Positions 27,375 through 38,074 are shown, numbered from the stretch's first letter. The stretch: DNA of 64,000 nt from an uncultured Granulosicoccaceae bacterium (GCA_937981955.1 CALJNA010000019.1:1-64000); one strand, 5' to 3'. Program-made: numbers and translations. The notes: generated by a model from the letters alone, not told the origin.

Positions 27375-28541
27375 ATGTCAGATACACGTGTTGACGTAGC
27401 AGAGCAAGTCGACCTGCTGCCCGGAACCGAGCTGTTACCAGACGTTAAGTACGAAATGGTGACCTATGAAGAGAGCAAACCCGATGAAAAGGCGCGGGTC
27501 GATCGTTTGATGGATGAGATCGATCTAAGCGACAGTAACTCGGTTATCTTCTTTGGCAGCAAGGCGCAGCAGGAACTCACGTCCATATCTGACAACATGC
27601 TCGAAGGTGTACGTAACAAAGACCTCGGCTCGGCTGGCGAATCACTGAATAACATGGTTACAGTGTTGCGCGGGTTTAAAGTTGAAGATTACGACCCTAA
27701 CGATCGTCCGGGTTTTTTCACCCGATTGTTCCGTAAGCTGTTTGGTGGTGTGACACCAGTGGCCAAATTCATCCAGCAATACGAAGGTGTTCGAAAGCAA
27801 GTCGATACTGTCACCGATGACCTTGAAGGGCACAAAACTCAGTTGTTACGCGATATCACCTCTCTCGATAAGCTCTATGACGCGAATCTTGATTACTTCC
27901 ATAATCTTGAATTTTATATTCTTGCTGGCGAGCGCAAGTTGAAGTACATCGATGAAACGATGGTACCCGCAGCCGAGAGAGCAGCGGAAAATTCAGACGA
28001 GGTGCTTGCAGCACAGGAGCTTCGAGATATACGAAGTGGTCGTGACGATCTTGAACGCCGCATCCACGATCTTAAGCTCACCAGGCAAGTTGCCATGCAG
28101 GGCTTGCCTAGCATCCGGCTTATTCAGGAAAACGATAAAGGCCTGGTTAACAAAATTAACTCTACATTGGTTAACACGGTTCCTCTGTGGCGGCAACAGC
28201 TTGCTCAAGCGGTCACCATATTTCGTTCTGCTCAAGCTGCCAAAAGCGTTCAGGCAGCAAGTGATTTGACAAACGATCTGTTAGAGAAAAACGCTGAGAA
28301 CCTGCGAACAGCTAACCGAACAGTACGTGAAGAGCTTGAGCGGGGCGTGTTCGATGTTAACGCGGTAAGAAAGGCAAACGAAAACCTGATTGCAACAGTG
28401 GAAGAGAGTTTGCAGATTGCCGATGAAGGTAAGCGTCGACGCGCTGAGGCGGAGAAAGCACTGGTGGAAATGGAAACCGAACTGAAGTCAACTCTGAAAG
28501 CTGCCTCTGCCAAAGCATCCAGCAACATAGCAGGAGCCTGA
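27375..28541 (+). CDS. telA: Toxic anion resistance protein TelA family
   Basis: 388 residues; strong AAAGGAG 8 nt before the ATG. All-helical with long coiled-coil stretches (VTDDLEGHKTQLLRDITSLD, LRDIRSGRDDLERRIHDLKL) and the family core DAQ-like segments QQLAQAVTIFRSAQAAKSVQ and LKLTRQVAMQGLPSIRLIQE. TelA proteins are linked to tellurite, bacteriocin and envelope-stress resistance by an unknown mechanism. Cytoplasmic or membrane-peripheral; no helix spans the membrane. It lies between XpaC and the SPFH protein in one tight transcription unit. Confidence 0.92.
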   Translation: MSDTRVDVAEQVDLLPGTELLPDVKYEMVTYEESKPDEKARVDRLMDEIDLSDSNSVIFFGSKAQQELTSISDNMLEGVRNKDLGSAGESLNNMVTVLRGFKVEDYDPNDRPGFFTRLFRKLFGGVTPVAKFIQQYEGVRKQVDTVTDDLEGHKTQLLRDITSLDKLYDANLDYFHNLEFYILAGERKLKYIDETMVPAAERAAENSDEVLAAQELRDIRSGRDDLERRIHDLKLTRQVAMQGLPSIRLIQENDKGLVNKINSTLVNTVPLWRQQLAQAVTIFRSAQAAKSVQAASDLTNDLLEKNAENLRTANRTVREELERGVFDVNAVRKANENLIATVEESLQIADEGKRRRAEAEKALVEMETELKSTLKAASAKASSNIAGA

Positions 28542-28542
28542 T

Positions 28543-29637
28543 ATGGGTTTGTTCAGCAGATTATTTCATGAGCTGGTTGATGTCATCGAATGGACCGATG
28601 ACACCAGCGACACTATGGTCTATCGCTTCGAGCGATACGGCAACGAGATAAAGTACGGTGCCAAACTGATCGTTCGTGAATCGCAATACGCCGTGTTTGT
28701 AAACGAAGGCGAAGTTGCAGATGTACTTGGTCCTGGAACGTACGAGCTTGAAACCAAGAACTTGCCGCTACTGACGTCCTTGCAAAATTGGCATCATGGT
28801 TTTGAAAGTCCTTTTAAAGCCGAAGTGTATTTTTGCAATGCCAGACGATTCACTGATCTGAAGTGGGGGACCAAACAACCGCTAATGCTGCGTGATGCGG
28901 AATTCGGTGGTTTGCGCATTCGCGCGTTCGGCACCTACGGTGTAAGAATTGTTGATTCATTGAAATTCATCCGTGAAATTGTCGGTACTGAAGGTGTTTT
29001 CACCACCGATGAAATCAGTAACCAGTTGCGAAACCTGATCACATCGCGCTTCGCCACTATTATTGGTTCGGCCGGGATTCCTGTACTTGATATGGCTGGT
29101 AATTATGATCAGTTGGGAGACTATTTGACCCGACGAATCGCACCTGAATTCGGTGAGTACGGCTTAGAACTCACGCGCATTCTGGTGGAAAACATTTCTC
29201 TGCCGCCTGCTGTGTCTGAAGCACTGGATAAACGCACCAGCATGGGCATGACCGGTAACCTTGATCGATACCTGCAGTATCAAACGGGTGTTGCGATGGA
29301 AGAAGCTGCGCAAAACCCAGGTGGTGGTGCGTCCGATGGTATTGGTATGGGTGTTGGTCTGGCAATGGCTAATCGCATGAGTGACAGTGTAGGCAGAGGC
29401 GCTGCGCCACCGCCGCTACCGCAGCCAGTAGAATTTCATGTGGCAGATGCAGGTCAGGCCGCTGGGCCATTTTCGGTGGCGGAACTGAAATTGCGTGTCT
29501 CTAATGGAACCCTGACACCGGCAACTCTGGTGTGGTCGCCAGATATGAGCGAATGGAAGCCTGCAAATTCTGTAGAAGGGCTTGCAGCACTTTTTGATAA
29601 CGATGCGGTCAAACCTCCGCCACTGCCAGCGAGTTAG
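28543..29637 (+). CDS. SPFH-domain (YdjI-like) protein with C-terminal GYF_2 domain
   Basis: 364 residues, one base after the telA stop (TGA-T-ATG). Residues about 25-240 are an SPFH / virion-core-like domain (GAKLIVRESQYAVFVNEGEV, GPGTYELETKNLPLLTSLQN, YGLELTRILVENISLPPAVS). A Gly/Met-rich linker and PPPLPQPVEF lead to a GYF_2 domain at about 305-360 (AAGPFSVAELKLRVSNGTL, ATLVWSPDMSEWKPA), then another proline tail PPPLPAS. The family resembles Bacillus YdjI. SPFH proteins scaffold membrane microdomains; GYF domains bind proline-rich peptides, and the protein's own PPPLP motifs are possible ligands (inference). Confidence 0.88.
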   Translation: MGLFSRLFHELVDVIEWTDDTSDTMVYRFERYGNEIKYGAKLIVRESQYAVFVNEGEVADVLGPGTYELETKNLPLLTSLQNWHHGFESPFKAEVYFCNARRFTDLKWGTKQPLMLRDAEFGGLRIRAFGTYGVRIVDSLKFIREIVGTEGVFTTDEISNQLRNLITSRFATIIGSAGIPVLDMAGNYDQLGDYLTRRIAPEFGEYGLELTRILVENISLPPAVSEALDKRTSMGMTGNLDRYLQYQTGVAMEEAAQNPGGGASDGIGMGVGLAMANRMSDSVGRGAAPPPLPQPVEFHVADAGQAAGPFSVAELKLRVSNGTLTPATLVWSPDMSEWKPANSVEGLAALFDNDAVKPPPLPAS

Positions 29638-29649
29638 TAACGCAATTTA

Positions 29650-30942
29650 ATGAAACCCGAGTTTGACGAATCTGCGTTTTCAGTCGGAGAAGCAACCACA
29701 CGCGCTCTGACTGAAACCAGGTTTCCCTGTCAACAATGCGGAGCCATGCTTCGCTATTCGATTGGCACACACTCCCTTGAATGTGAGTATTGCGGACACC
29801 TTAACCGGATTGTCGACAAGCATGTTCAGATTGAAGAACTGGATTTCCATGCAGCTCTGAGGCGCCTGCAAACCTCGCGGCACGTACCTCCGGAAACCAA
29901 TATTATTCATTGCCCGAACTGCGCTGCGCAATTTGCGCTTGATGCGCATATCCATTCGGGTGAATGTCCGTTTTGTTCTACCACGGTAGTCACGTCAACC
30001 AGCAAGGCCAAACCAATTAAGCCGCGTGGTCTGCTGCCGTTCAAAATAAATGCCCAACAGGCAAAGCAGTCCTACACCAAGTGGCTGGGTAACTTGTGGT
30101 TTGCACCAGGTGAACTAAAAAAATTCGCTCGTGACGATACACCTTTGAATGGTGTCTATATCCCTTACTGGACTTACGATAGCGATACAGTCACTGCCTA
30201 TGAAGGAGAACGCGGTGATGTCTATTATGTCACGCGCGTGGTCACGGCAACGGTGAACGGTCGTCGTGTGCGGCGTCGACAACAGGTGCCGAAAATTCGC
30301 TGGACGCGTATTAGTGGTCGAACCTCGAGACATTTTGATGACGTGCTTGTCGGTGCTACCAAAACGCTGCCGCGTAAAATCACCGACTGGCTTGAGCCCT
30401 GGGATTTGGAAAACCTGGTGCCCTATACCGAAGAATATTTAAGCGGGTTCAGCAGCGAGGTTTATCAGGTTGAACTCGATCAGGGCTTTAACCATGCCCA
30501 GAGTAATATGGACCGTATCATCCGCCACGATGTTAATAGTGCCATTGGCGGTGATCAGCAACGCATACATCGATTGCAGACGCATCACAGTGATACGACT
30601 TTCAAGCATGTTCTGCTGCCCTTATGGAGTGCAGCGTTTCAGTATCGCGGTAAAACATTTAGATTTGTAGTCAATGGACGTACTGGCAAAGTTCGTGGCG
30701 AAAGACCTTACAGTGCATTCAAGATTGCCCTCGCGGCGTTGGCAGGCGGTGCTGTTCTCATCGGTTTTATCACCGTCGCAGCTTCCCAAAGTGATGGATT
30801 CAGACAATTTGACAATGGCATCACTGGCAGAGTAAATATTGATTGGGGAAGTGAACCAGCACCGTCGCGCTGGCCGGAAATTCCGTTCGGCAATCAACGC
30901 CAAATCGGGTTTCCAGAACTTCCCGATAATTTACGGTTCTAA
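29650..30942 (+). CDS. Double zinc-ribbon membrane-anchored protein (YdjG-like)
   Basis: 430 residues. Two four-cysteine ribbons: Cys27/30/45/48 (CQQCGAML, CEYCGH) and Cys88/91/106/109 (CPNCAAQF, CPFCST). A beta-rich region with IPYWTYDSDTVTAYEGERGD follows. A single membrane helix lies at about 356-380 (AFKIALAALAGGAVLIGFIT), then a short extracytoplasmic tail. Often annotated as TFIIB-type zinc ribbon or 'primosomal protein N-prime-like', but no helicase motif is present. It probably partners the SPFH protein, as the YdjG/YdjI pair does in Bacillus (family knowledge). Confidence 0.85.
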   Translation: MKPEFDESAFSVGEATTRALTETRFPCQQCGAMLRYSIGTHSLECEYCGHLNRIVDKHVQIEELDFHAALRRLQTSRHVPPETNIIHCPNCAAQFALDAHIHSGECPFCSTTVVTSTSKAKPIKPRGLLPFKINAQQAKQSYTKWLGNLWFAPGELKKFARDDTPLNGVYIPYWTYDSDTVTAYEGERGDVYYVTRVVTATVNGRRVRRRQQVPKIRWTRISGRTSRHFDDVLVGATKTLPRKITDWLEPWDLENLVPYTEEYLSGFSSEVYQVELDQGFNHAQSNMDRIIRHDVNSAIGGDQQRIHRLQTHHSDTTFKHVLLPLWSAAFQYRGKTFRFVVNGRTGKVRGERPYSAFKIALAALAGGAVLIGFITVAASQSDGFRQFDNGITGRVNIDWGSEPAPSRWPEIPFGNQRQIGFPELPDNLRF

Positions 30943-31037
30943 GCACCTAGGTTAGGCACAGACCTTGTACCGAACCTGATACGTTTCGCGCATTGACACG
31001 TATCAATGCAGATAATCAATTCTTTGGGGTTTTGCTG

Positions 31038-32864
31038 ATGATTCAATCAGGTATTAGTAGACAAGTCCGCCAAGTGTGTGGCGCCATCCTGTTGGCGTTT
31101 CCGTTCGCTGCGACCATGGCGGGTGAGCAAATGCATGGGCATTCCATGTACGGTGACTTGAAATACGGCCCGGATTTTGAGCATTTTGAGTACGCTGACC
31201 CCGAAGCGCCCAGTGGTGGTACTTTGGTCAGCTGGGCTCGCGGTAGTTATGACAACACCAATCCATTCATTCTGAAGGGTGTTGCTGCTGCTGGTTCGAG
31301 CATGATCTACGACACCTTAACAGTCAGCTCGCTTGACGAACCATTCTCGCAATATGGGCTATTGGCCGAGAGCATTGAAGAGGCCGATGACAAGCGCTGG
31401 GTCATTTTTCGTCTTCGTCAATCAGCGCGCTGGCACGATGGCGTTGCTTTAACAGCAGATGATGTTGTCTGGACTTTCGATACGCTAAAAGAAAAAGGAC
31501 ATCCAAGATACAAGAGTTACTACGCTGCCGTTGCCAAAGCCGAAGCGCTTGATTCTCACACCGTAAAATTTTCGTTTAGCGAAGGTAACAACCGAGAGTT
31601 GCCCTTGATTATTGGGCAGTTGCAAATTCTACCTAAGCACTTCTGGGAAGATCGAGACTTTAACAAGACCACACTTGATCCATTACTGGGTAGTGGTCCC
31701 TATAAAATGGCTGAAATTGATGCCGGCCGTTCGATCAGCTATGAACGTGTTGACGACTACTGGGCAAAAGATCTGCCGGTAAAAGCCGGCCATCATAACT
31801 TTGCGGTTCAACGCTACGATTATTATCGTGACACAACGGTTGCGTTTGAAGCATTCAAGTCTGGTGACATCGACTTCAGATTGGAGAATATATCCAAGAA
31901 CTGGAAAACCGCTTACGAATTTCCTGCTATCAAAGATGGTCGCGTGGTTAAAGAAGAGTTGGAAGACAGCAGTACTGCGCCAATGCAGGCTTTTATTTTG
32001 AACAATCGCCTGGACAAGTTTTCCGATATGCGTGTTCGCCGGGCATTGGGTTACGCGTTTGATTTTGAATGGATGAACAAGAATTTATTCTACGATGCAT
32101 ACTCTCGCACGCAGAGCTATTTCCAAAATTCCGAATTTATGGCCACAGGATTGCCTGAAGGCGATGAGCTGGCACTACTGGAACCTTTTCGGGATCAACT
32201 ACCGGCATCGGTTTTCGAAGAACCGTACTCGCTACCCGTAAACGATGGTTCCGGCAACCTTCGGAAGCAGTACCGCGAAGCAATAAAGCTATTCAAGGAA
32301 GCGGGCTGGGAAATCAAAGATCAGAAACTCACCAATGTGGAAACCGGTGAAACCATGCAGATAGATCTGCTGCTGGTCAGTCCGACATTTGAGAAAATCG
32401 CCTTACCGTACAAGAAAGCGCTGGAACGACTGGGCGTTGAAATGAGTGTTCGGGTTGTTGATTCTGCACAATACGAGAAACGAATTGAAGATTCTGATTT
32501 CGATATGGTTATTTCGGGTTGGGTGCAGTCGCCGTCACCTGGTAATGAGCAGGTTGAATACTGGGGTTCGTCGACGGCGAACGAGCCGGGATCAAGAAAC
32601 TATGCAGGTATCTCGAATCCGGTTGTTGATGAATTGATAAAGCTCATTATTGCTGCGCCTGATCGAGCATCTCTGATTAGCGCAACAAAAGCACTGGACA
32701 GAGTGCTATTACACCATCACTACGTTATTCCTCAGTACTTTGGTGGAACGTATCGTCTGGCTTATTGGGATAAATTCGAACGTCCGGAAATATTGCCAAC
32801 CAAATCGTTGACTCTCGACACATGGTGGATTGATGTGGACAAAGAAGCGGCGCTGAAGAAATAG
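31038..32864 (+). CDS. yejA: Extracellular solute-binding protein family 5, YejA-like
   Basis: 608 residues from the ATG at 31038; a TTG 45 nt upstream would bury the signal peptide, which ends near TMAGEQMHG. Peptide-binding SBP features: HSMYGDLKYGPDFEHFEYAD, WARGSYDNTNPFILKGV, FRLRQSARWHDGVALTADDV and DRVLLHHHYVIPQYFGG. The YejA branch binds microcin C-like and other oligopeptides in the periplasm and feeds YejBEF. First gene of yejABEF. Confidence 0.94.
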   Translation: MIQSGISRQVRQVCGAILLAFPFAATMAGEQMHGHSMYGDLKYGPDFEHFEYADPEAPSGGTLVSWARGSYDNTNPFILKGVAAAGSSMIYDTLTVSSLDEPFSQYGLLAESIEEADDKRWVIFRLRQSARWHDGVALTADDVVWTFDTLKEKGHPRYKSYYAAVAKAEALDSHTVKFSFSEGNNRELPLIIGQLQILPKHFWEDRDFNKTTLDPLLGSGPYKMAEIDAGRSISYERVDDYWAKDLPVKAGHHNFAVQRYDYYRDTTVAFEAFKSGDIDFRLENISKNWKTAYEFPAIKDGRVVKEELEDSSTAPMQAFILNNRLDKFSDMRVRRALGYAFDFEWMNKNLFYDAYSRTQSYFQNSEFMATGLPEGDELALLEPFRDQLPASVFEEPYSLPVNDGSGNLRKQYREAIKLFKEAGWEIKDQKLTNVETGETMQIDLLLVSPTFEKIALPYKKALERLGVEMSVRVVDSAQYEKRIEDSDFDMVISGWVQSPSPGNEQVEYWGSSTANEPGSRNYAGISNPVVDELIKLIIAAPDRASLISATKALDRVLLHHHYVIPQYFGGTYRLAYWDKFERPEILPTKSLTLDTWWIDVDKEAALKK

Positions 32865-32905
32865 ATCGTGAATAGCTGATCAGCTGAAAACCGGATAACT
32901 TAAAC

Positions 32906-34018
32906 ATGCTTGCCTATATCGGCAGACGGCTATTACTCGTCGTTCCTACGCTGCTTGGCATCATGATCATCAATTTCGTGATCGTCCAAGCCGCTCCGGG
33001 TGGCCCTGTGGAGCAGATGCTTGCGCAGGTTAAGGGCACAGCAGTTGATGCAACTGCAAGAATTTCTGGTGACGGTGGTGATGCGGTAGCGTCGTCTCAG
33101 GAATCAGCGCAGGGCAATTCACAAGGTCCGAGCAGTGAATATCGTGGTTCACGAGGGTTGGAACCAGAGCTCATCCGCGATATTGAAAAACTGTACGGAT
33201 TCGATAAACCACCGTTTGAGCGCTTTTTAAAAATGATGGGCGACTATGTTCGCTTTGATTTTGGTGACAGCTTTTTTCGTGATCAGAGTGTGGTGAGTCT
33301 GGTGCTGGAGAAAATGCCGGTGTCCATATCCCTGGGTTTATGGACCACCATACTCGTTTATCTGATATCTATTCCCCTTGGTATCAAAAAGGCGGTGCGT
33401 GATGGCAGCAGTTTTGATGTGTGGACCAGCGCAGTTGTCATTATTGGCTACGCCATTCCGGGTTTTCTTTTTGCCATATTGCTGGTTGTGCTTTTCGCAG
33501 GAGGTAGTTTCCTCGACTGGTTTCCGCTTCGAGGACTGGTGTCGGAGAATTTTGATAGCCTGTCCTGGTGGCAGAAAATTACCGATTACCTGTGGCACAT
33601 GACTTTACCTGTCATAGCAATGGTTGTTGGTGGCTTTGCCAGTTTAACCATGCTGACCAAGAATTCGTTTCTTGATGAGATCAACAAGCAATATGTGCTA
33701 ACAGCCAAGGCCAAAGGGCTGGCTGAAAATCAGGTGTTGTACGGGCATGTCTTTCGAAACGCGATGTTGATCGTCGTGGCGGGTTTTCCCAGCGCATTTG
33801 TCGGCATTCTGTTTACCGGTTCCTTACTAATCGAGGTTATTTTCTCCCTTGACGGGCTTGGATTGCTGAGCTTTGAAGCTGCGATCAATCGCGATTATCC
33901 AGTTATGTTCGGTACCTTGTTCTTCTTTACTCTGCTGGGCTTGCTGATGAATATCATTGGCGACATCATGTATATGCTGATTGACCCTCGCATCGATTTT
34001 GAGCGACAGGCGAATTAG
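32906..34018 (+). CDS. yejB: Microcin C-type peptide ABC transporter permease YejB
   Basis: 370 residues. First helix [20 protein letters not shown], followed by a periplasmic loop with a Gly/Ser/Gln-rich stretch and the YejB-typical [19 protein letters not shown]. Five more helices include the EAA-loop region [20 protein letters not shown], which contacts the ATPase. It forms the inner-membrane pore with YejE. 41 nt after yejA. Confidence 0.94.
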   Translation: MLAYIGRRLLLVVPTLLGIMIINFVIVQAAPGGPVEQMLAQVKGTAVDATARISGDGGDAVASSQESAQGNSQGPSSEYRGSRGLEPELIRDIEKLYGFDKPPFERFLKMMGDYVRFDFGDSFFRDQSVVSLVLEKMPVSISLGLWTTILVYLISIPLGIKKAVRDGSSFDVWTSAVVIIGYAIPGFLFAILLVVLFAGGSFLDWFPLRGLVSENFDSLSWWQKITDYLWHMTLPVIAMVVGGFASLTMLTKNSFLDEINKQYVLTAKAKGLAENQVLYGHVFRNAMLIVVAGFPSAFVGILFTGSLLIEVIFSLDGLGLLSFEAAINRDYPVMFGTLFFFTLLGLLMNIIGDIMYMLIDPRIDFERQAN

Positions 34019-34022
34019 CAAT

Positions 34023-35048
34023 ATGAGTTTGTCACCCATATCTAAGCGACGCTGGCAGAGTTTTAAGGCCAACAGACGCGGCTGGTGGTCGTTGTGGATT
34101 TTTAGCTTCATTTTCATTCTGTCCATGTTCGCTGAGTTTATTGCCAACGATAAACCGCTGGTTGTCAGCTACAAGGAACAGTTGTACTACCCGGTATTCA
34201 AAGATTACGCAGAAACCACCTTTGGTGGTGATTTTGAAACGGCAACCGAATACCGTGATCCGTTTGTTGCGGAACTCATCGAAGCCGAAGGGTGGATGTT
34301 ATGGGCGCCCATTCGCTACAGCCATGACACAGTAAACTATGATTTGAAAGTCCCAGCACCGGCTCCGCCATCAAGCGACAATTATCTGGGTACCGATGAT
34401 CAGGGGCGCGATGTGCTGTCGCGAGTTATCTACGGATTCAGAGTATCGGTTCTGTTTGGTCTGACACTGACATTCTTCAGCACCATCATTGGTGTTGCTG
34501 TGGGTGCGGTTCAGGGGTATCTGGGTGGTTGGGTCGATCTGATTGGTCAGCGGTTTATGGAAATCTGGTCCGGATTACCCATGCTTTATCTGTTGATTAT
34601 CATGGCCAGCATTGTAGAACCGAATTTCTGGTGGCTGCTGGGCATCATGCTGATGTTTAGCTGGATGTCGCTGGTTGGTGTGGTGCGCGCAGAGGTGTTG
34701 CGTGCGCGTAACCTCGATTATGTGAAGGCGGCTAAGGCGCTTGGCGTGAATCGATGGCTTATTTTGTTACGTCATGTGTTGCCGAATGCCATGGTTGCCA
34801 CGTTGACGTTTTTGCCGTTTATTTTAAACAGCTCAATAACCACATTAACCTCACTCGATTTTCTTGGCTTTGGTTTGCCACCGGGTTCTGCATCGCTCGG
34901 AGAACTGCTGGCTCAAGGAAAACAAAACATGCAAGCACCATGGCTGGGTATCAGTGCTTTTCTTGTGCTGGCAATTATGCTCAGCCTGTTGATATTTATT
35001 GGTGAGGCTGTCCGAGATGCTTTCGACCCCAGGAAGGCACACTTGTGA
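34023..35048 (+). CDS. yejE: Microcin C-type peptide ABC transporter permease YejE
   Basis: 341 residues from the ATG at 34023, 4 nt after yejB. Begins SLSPISKRRWQSFKANRRGW, then a helix and a periplasmic loop containing APIRYSHDTVNYDL. The family hallmark LGTDDQGRDVLSRVIYGFRV precedes the core helices; the EAA loop is ARNLDYVKAAKALGVNRWLI. OppC-like. Its stop overlaps the yejF GTG start. Confidence 0.94.
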   Translation: MSLSPISKRRWQSFKANRRGWWSLWIFSFIFILSMFAEFIANDKPLVVSYKEQLYYPVFKDYAETTFGGDFETATEYRDPFVAELIEAEGWMLWAPIRYSHDTVNYDLKVPAPAPPSSDNYLGTDDQGRDVLSRVIYGFRVSVLFGLTLTFFSTIIGVAVGAVQGYLGGWVDLIGQRFMEIWSGLPMLYLLIIMASIVEPNFWWLLGIMLMFSWMSLVGVVRAEVLRARNLDYVKAAKALGVNRWLILLRHVLPNAMVATLTFLPFILNSSITTLTSLDFLGFGLPPGSASLGELLAQGKQNMQAPWLGISAFLVLAIMLSLLIFIGEAVRDAFDPRKAHL

Positions 35049-36676
35049 TAGAGCCAATGGGAAAAACTGAAGACACTCAGCCTTTACTGGTTGTTGATGA
35101 TCTTAGTGTTGCGTTTCAAATGCAGGCACTCAAGAAAACGGTAGTGCATAACGTATCGTTTGATTTGTATGCTGGTGAGACGCTGGCGCTGGTTGGTGAG
35201 AGCGGGTCGGGTAAGTCGGTCACCGCATTGTCTGTCCTGCAGTTACTGAACCCTGCGCAAGTGAGCTATCCCTCAGGGAGCATTCTGTTCAAAGGCGAGG
35301 AGCTAATCGGTGCTGATAAATACACATTGAAAAGAGTGCGTGGTGATCGTATCGGTATGATTTTTCAGGAACCCATGACCTCGCTTAATCCACTGCATAC
35401 AGTGGAAAAGCAGATTAATGAAGTGCTGTTGCTGCACAAAGGGCTGGATAAAGATGCGGCACATGAACGCACACTTGAATTGCTGAATCTGGTTGGTCTT
35501 GATCAGGTCAGTGAGCGGCTGCAGGCTTATCCTCATCAACTCAGTGGTGGTCAGCGGCAGCGGGTAATGATCGCGATGGCGCTGGCAAATGAACCCGATA
35601 TCCTGATCGCAGATGAACCAACCACGGCGTTGGATGTAACGGTGCAGGCGCAAATACTTACTCTATTGGCCGAATTACAACAAAGACTCGGATTAGCAGT
35701 GCTGTTAATTACTCACGATTTAACGGTTGTGCGCAATGTTGCACACCGAGTGTGTGTTATGCGTGATGGCGTTATTCACGAAACCGGCGATACTCAATCT
35801 GTATTCGATTCACCTCAACATGCCTATACTCGTGAGCTGCTTGAAGCCGAACCTTCGGGAGGTGCACCGGTTGTTGACTCGCATGGAAAGATCATTATTG
35901 AAGCGCAAGATCTTAAGGTATGGTTTCCGATCAAGCGTGGGTTTTTTCGTCGTACCGTTGGTCATGTCAAAGCTGTTGATGGTGTGTCTTTAAAACTAGA
36001 AGTGGGTGAAACCCTGGGCGTGGTTGGCGAGAGTGGGTCAGGTAAAACTACATTAGCGCAAGCACTGCTTCGTTTAATTCCTTCGGAAGGTGTGATCAAT
36101 TTCGACGGCCAAAAAATCAGTGGCTTGAACGGAAAAGAGCTCAAACCGCTTCGTCAAAACATGCAGGTGGTGTTTCAGGACCCGTATGGCAGTCTCAGCC
36201 CCAGAATGTCAGTGGGTTCGATCATTCTTGAAGGCTTGCATGCGCACGGATTGAGCGAAGGGGATGATGCTGATCATGCTAAAGCTGCTGGTGTGCTTGA
36301 ACAGGTTGGGCTGGAGAGCGATGCGATTAATCGGTATCCACATGAATTTTCTGGTGGTCAAAGACAGCGCATTGCGGTTGCCCGAGCAATGATTTTGCAG
36401 CCAAAGTTACTAATGCTTGACGAGCCTACATCTGCACTGGATCGGGCAGTACAAGTGCAAATGATTGAGTTACTGCGAGAACTGCAGGTTCAGCACGGGT
36501 TATCGTATCTGTTTATCAGTCATGACTTGAAAGTCGTTAAAGCCATGGCCAATCGCATCATTGTGATGAAAAGTGGTAAGTGTGTCGAAACCGGCGATGC
36601 ACAGGCTGTTTTTGATGATCCTCAACATCCTTACACGCGTGAGCTACTCACCGCAGCCTACACCACCAAAGCCTGA
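35045..36676 (+). CDS. yejF: Peptide ABC transporter double ATPase YejF
   Basis: 543 residues; GTG at 35045 overlaps the yejE stop (an ATG at 35057 is the alternative). It has two ABC domains. First: Walker [10 protein letters not shown], signature [10 protein letters not shown], Walker [14 protein letters not shown]. Second: [32 protein letters not shown]. It drives peptide uptake by YejBE. It ends the yej operon; the next gene starts 147 nt on. Confidence 0.94.
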   Translation: MIEPMGKTEDTQPLLVVDDLSVAFQMQALKKTVVHNVSFDLYAGETLALVGESGSGKSVTALSVLQLLNPAQVSYPSGSILFKGEELIGADKYTLKRVRGDRIGMIFQEPMTSLNPLHTVEKQINEVLLLHKGLDKDAAHERTLELLNLVGLDQVSERLQAYPHQLSGGQRQRVMIAMALANEPDILIADEPTTALDVTVQAQILTLLAELQQRLGLAVLLITHDLTVVRNVAHRVCVMRDGVIHETGDTQSVFDSPQHAYTRELLEAEPSGGAPVVDSHGKIIIEAQDLKVWFPIKRGFFRRTVGHVKAVDGVSLKLEVGETLGVVGESGSGKTTLAQALLRLIPSEGVINFDGQKISGLNGKELKPLRQNMQVVFQDPYGSLSPRMSVGSIILEGLHAHGLSEGDDADHAKAAGVLEQVGLESDAINRYPHEFSGGQRQRIAVARAMILQPKLLMLDEPTSALDRAVQVQMIELLRELQVQHGLSYLFISHDLKVVKAMANRIIVMKSGKCVETGDAQAVFDDPQHPYTRELLTAAYTTKA

Positions 36677-36823
36677 ACTGGTTGGTACAAATCCCACGAT
36701 TCCTTGCCCTGAACCGGGCTGTTTCGGAACTTCCCATTGCTATCGAGATCTGAGCTCCTAGCGGCTATACTGGGCGCGACGGGCAAGTGCCCGAGTGTAC
36801 GCAACTTACGAATATCAGATCTA

Positions 36824-38074
36824 ATGACGAATATCAGCTTCAACCAATTTAAAACCTATTTCAGGTACTTCTTCGTACTTGTAACACTTGTGCTTATAGC
36901 AGCGAAAGGCCCGTTTGCGGTAGCCGACACGTCGGCGCAGGAATCAGCTCTTGAGCTTGTTTGGGATGAGCAACTGCAACGCGCAAAAGGCCAGACAGTC
37001 TTTTTCAACGCGTGGGGTGGTGGAGATCGAATAAACCAGTACATCGAGTGGGCAGCGAAACGAATTCAGGAAGACTACGGCGTAACACTTGAGCATGTCA
37101 AAGTTGGTGACATCGCTGAGGTGGTCGGGCAAATCGAAGCCGCAAAAGCAGTTGGCCGTGATACCGATGGGAATGTCGATCTGATGTGGGTCAATGGTGA
37201 AAACTTTGCGGCTATGAAGCGCAACGATCTTATATGGGGTGCGTTCGCTAACCGTCTGCCCAATGCGACACTGGTGCAAGATTCACCATCGATAAAAATG
37301 GATTTCTCGGTGCCTGTTGAAGGGCTCGAATCACCGTGGGGAGGCGCGCAGTTGGTGTTCTTTCACGACTCTACATTGTTATCTGAACCACCGAAGTCAG
37401 CCGGTGCGCTACTGGCCTTTGTCAAGGACGGTGGTCGCTTTGCCTATCCAGCACCGCCTGCGTTTCATGGCACCACTATGGTTAAACAGTTTCTGTATGA
37501 GTTAACAGATCAACCCGATGCACTTGCCAAACCGGTTAATGAAGCGGACTTTGAAGCGGTTACTGCGCCTCTATGGACATACCTTGACGAACTTCACCCC
37601 GGTCTGTGGGGTCGTGGCAAGAGTTGGCCGGACAGTGATGAGAAAACGCGACAATTGCTTGATGATGGTGAGCTTGACATCGCGTTGTCATTCAATCCCA
37701 ATGAAGCCAGCGCTGCTGTTAAAGATGGCCAGCTTCCAGACTCAGTCAGAACGTTTGCATTTGAAAATGGAACAATCGGTAATACCCACTTTGTCACCAT
37801 ACCGTACAACGCGAAGGCCAAAGAAGGGGCTATGGTCGTTGCAAACTTCTTTCTCTCTGCTGAAGCACAGGCGCGTAAGGCTGATCCGGAAGTCTGGGGT
37901 GATCCGAGCGTGCTAGATGTGCAAAAGCTTGACGACGCAGATAAGCTTGCGTTCGATTCAATCGATTTGGGTCCATGGGTTTTACCAGCTGATGCGAGGA
38001 AAACATTGCCTGAGCCGCACGCTTCCTGGGCTGGTGCATTGGAAGAGGCGTGGTTAAAGCGTTACGGTAACTAA
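36824..38074 (+). CDS. ynjB: ABC transporter substrate-binding protein, YnjB-like
   Basis: 416 residues from the ATG at 36824 (upstream in-frame ATG at 36737 is less likely). Signal peptide ends GPFAVADTSAQ. Type II SBP fold with YnjB hallmarks: VFFNAWGGGDRINQYIEWAA, DLMWVNGENFAAMKRNDLIW and PGLWGRGKSWPDSDEKTRQL. Substrate is not established in the family. Opens the ynjBCD-F unit. A TATACT sequence and a CGGGC-AAGT-GCCCG hairpin (36780-36793) precede it. Confidence 0.92.
   Translation: MTNISFNQFKTYFRYFFVLVTLVLIAAKGPFAVADTSAQESALELVWDEQLQRAKGQTVFFNAWGGGDRINQYIEWAAKRIQEDYGVTLEHVKVGDIAEVVGQIEAAKAVGRDTDGNVDLMWVNGENFAAMKRNDLIWGAFANRLPNATLVQDSPSIKMDFSVPVEGLESPWGGAQLVFFHDSTLLSEPPKSAGALLAFVKDGGRFAYPAPPAFHGTTMVKQFLYELTDQPDALAKPVNEADFEAVTAPLWTYLDELHPGLWGRGKSWPDSDEKTRQLLDDGELDIALSFNPNEASAAVKDGQLPDSVRTFAFENGTIGNTHFVTIPYNAKAKEGAMVVANFFLSAEAQARKADPEVWGDPSVLDVQKLDDADKLAFDSIDLGPWVLPADARKTLPEPHASWAGALEEAWLKRYGN

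Noticed and set aside
36780-36793. Riboswitch before ynjB
   Set aside because: Only a five-bp hairpin is visible; no TPP, cobalamin or other riboswitch core could be recognised.
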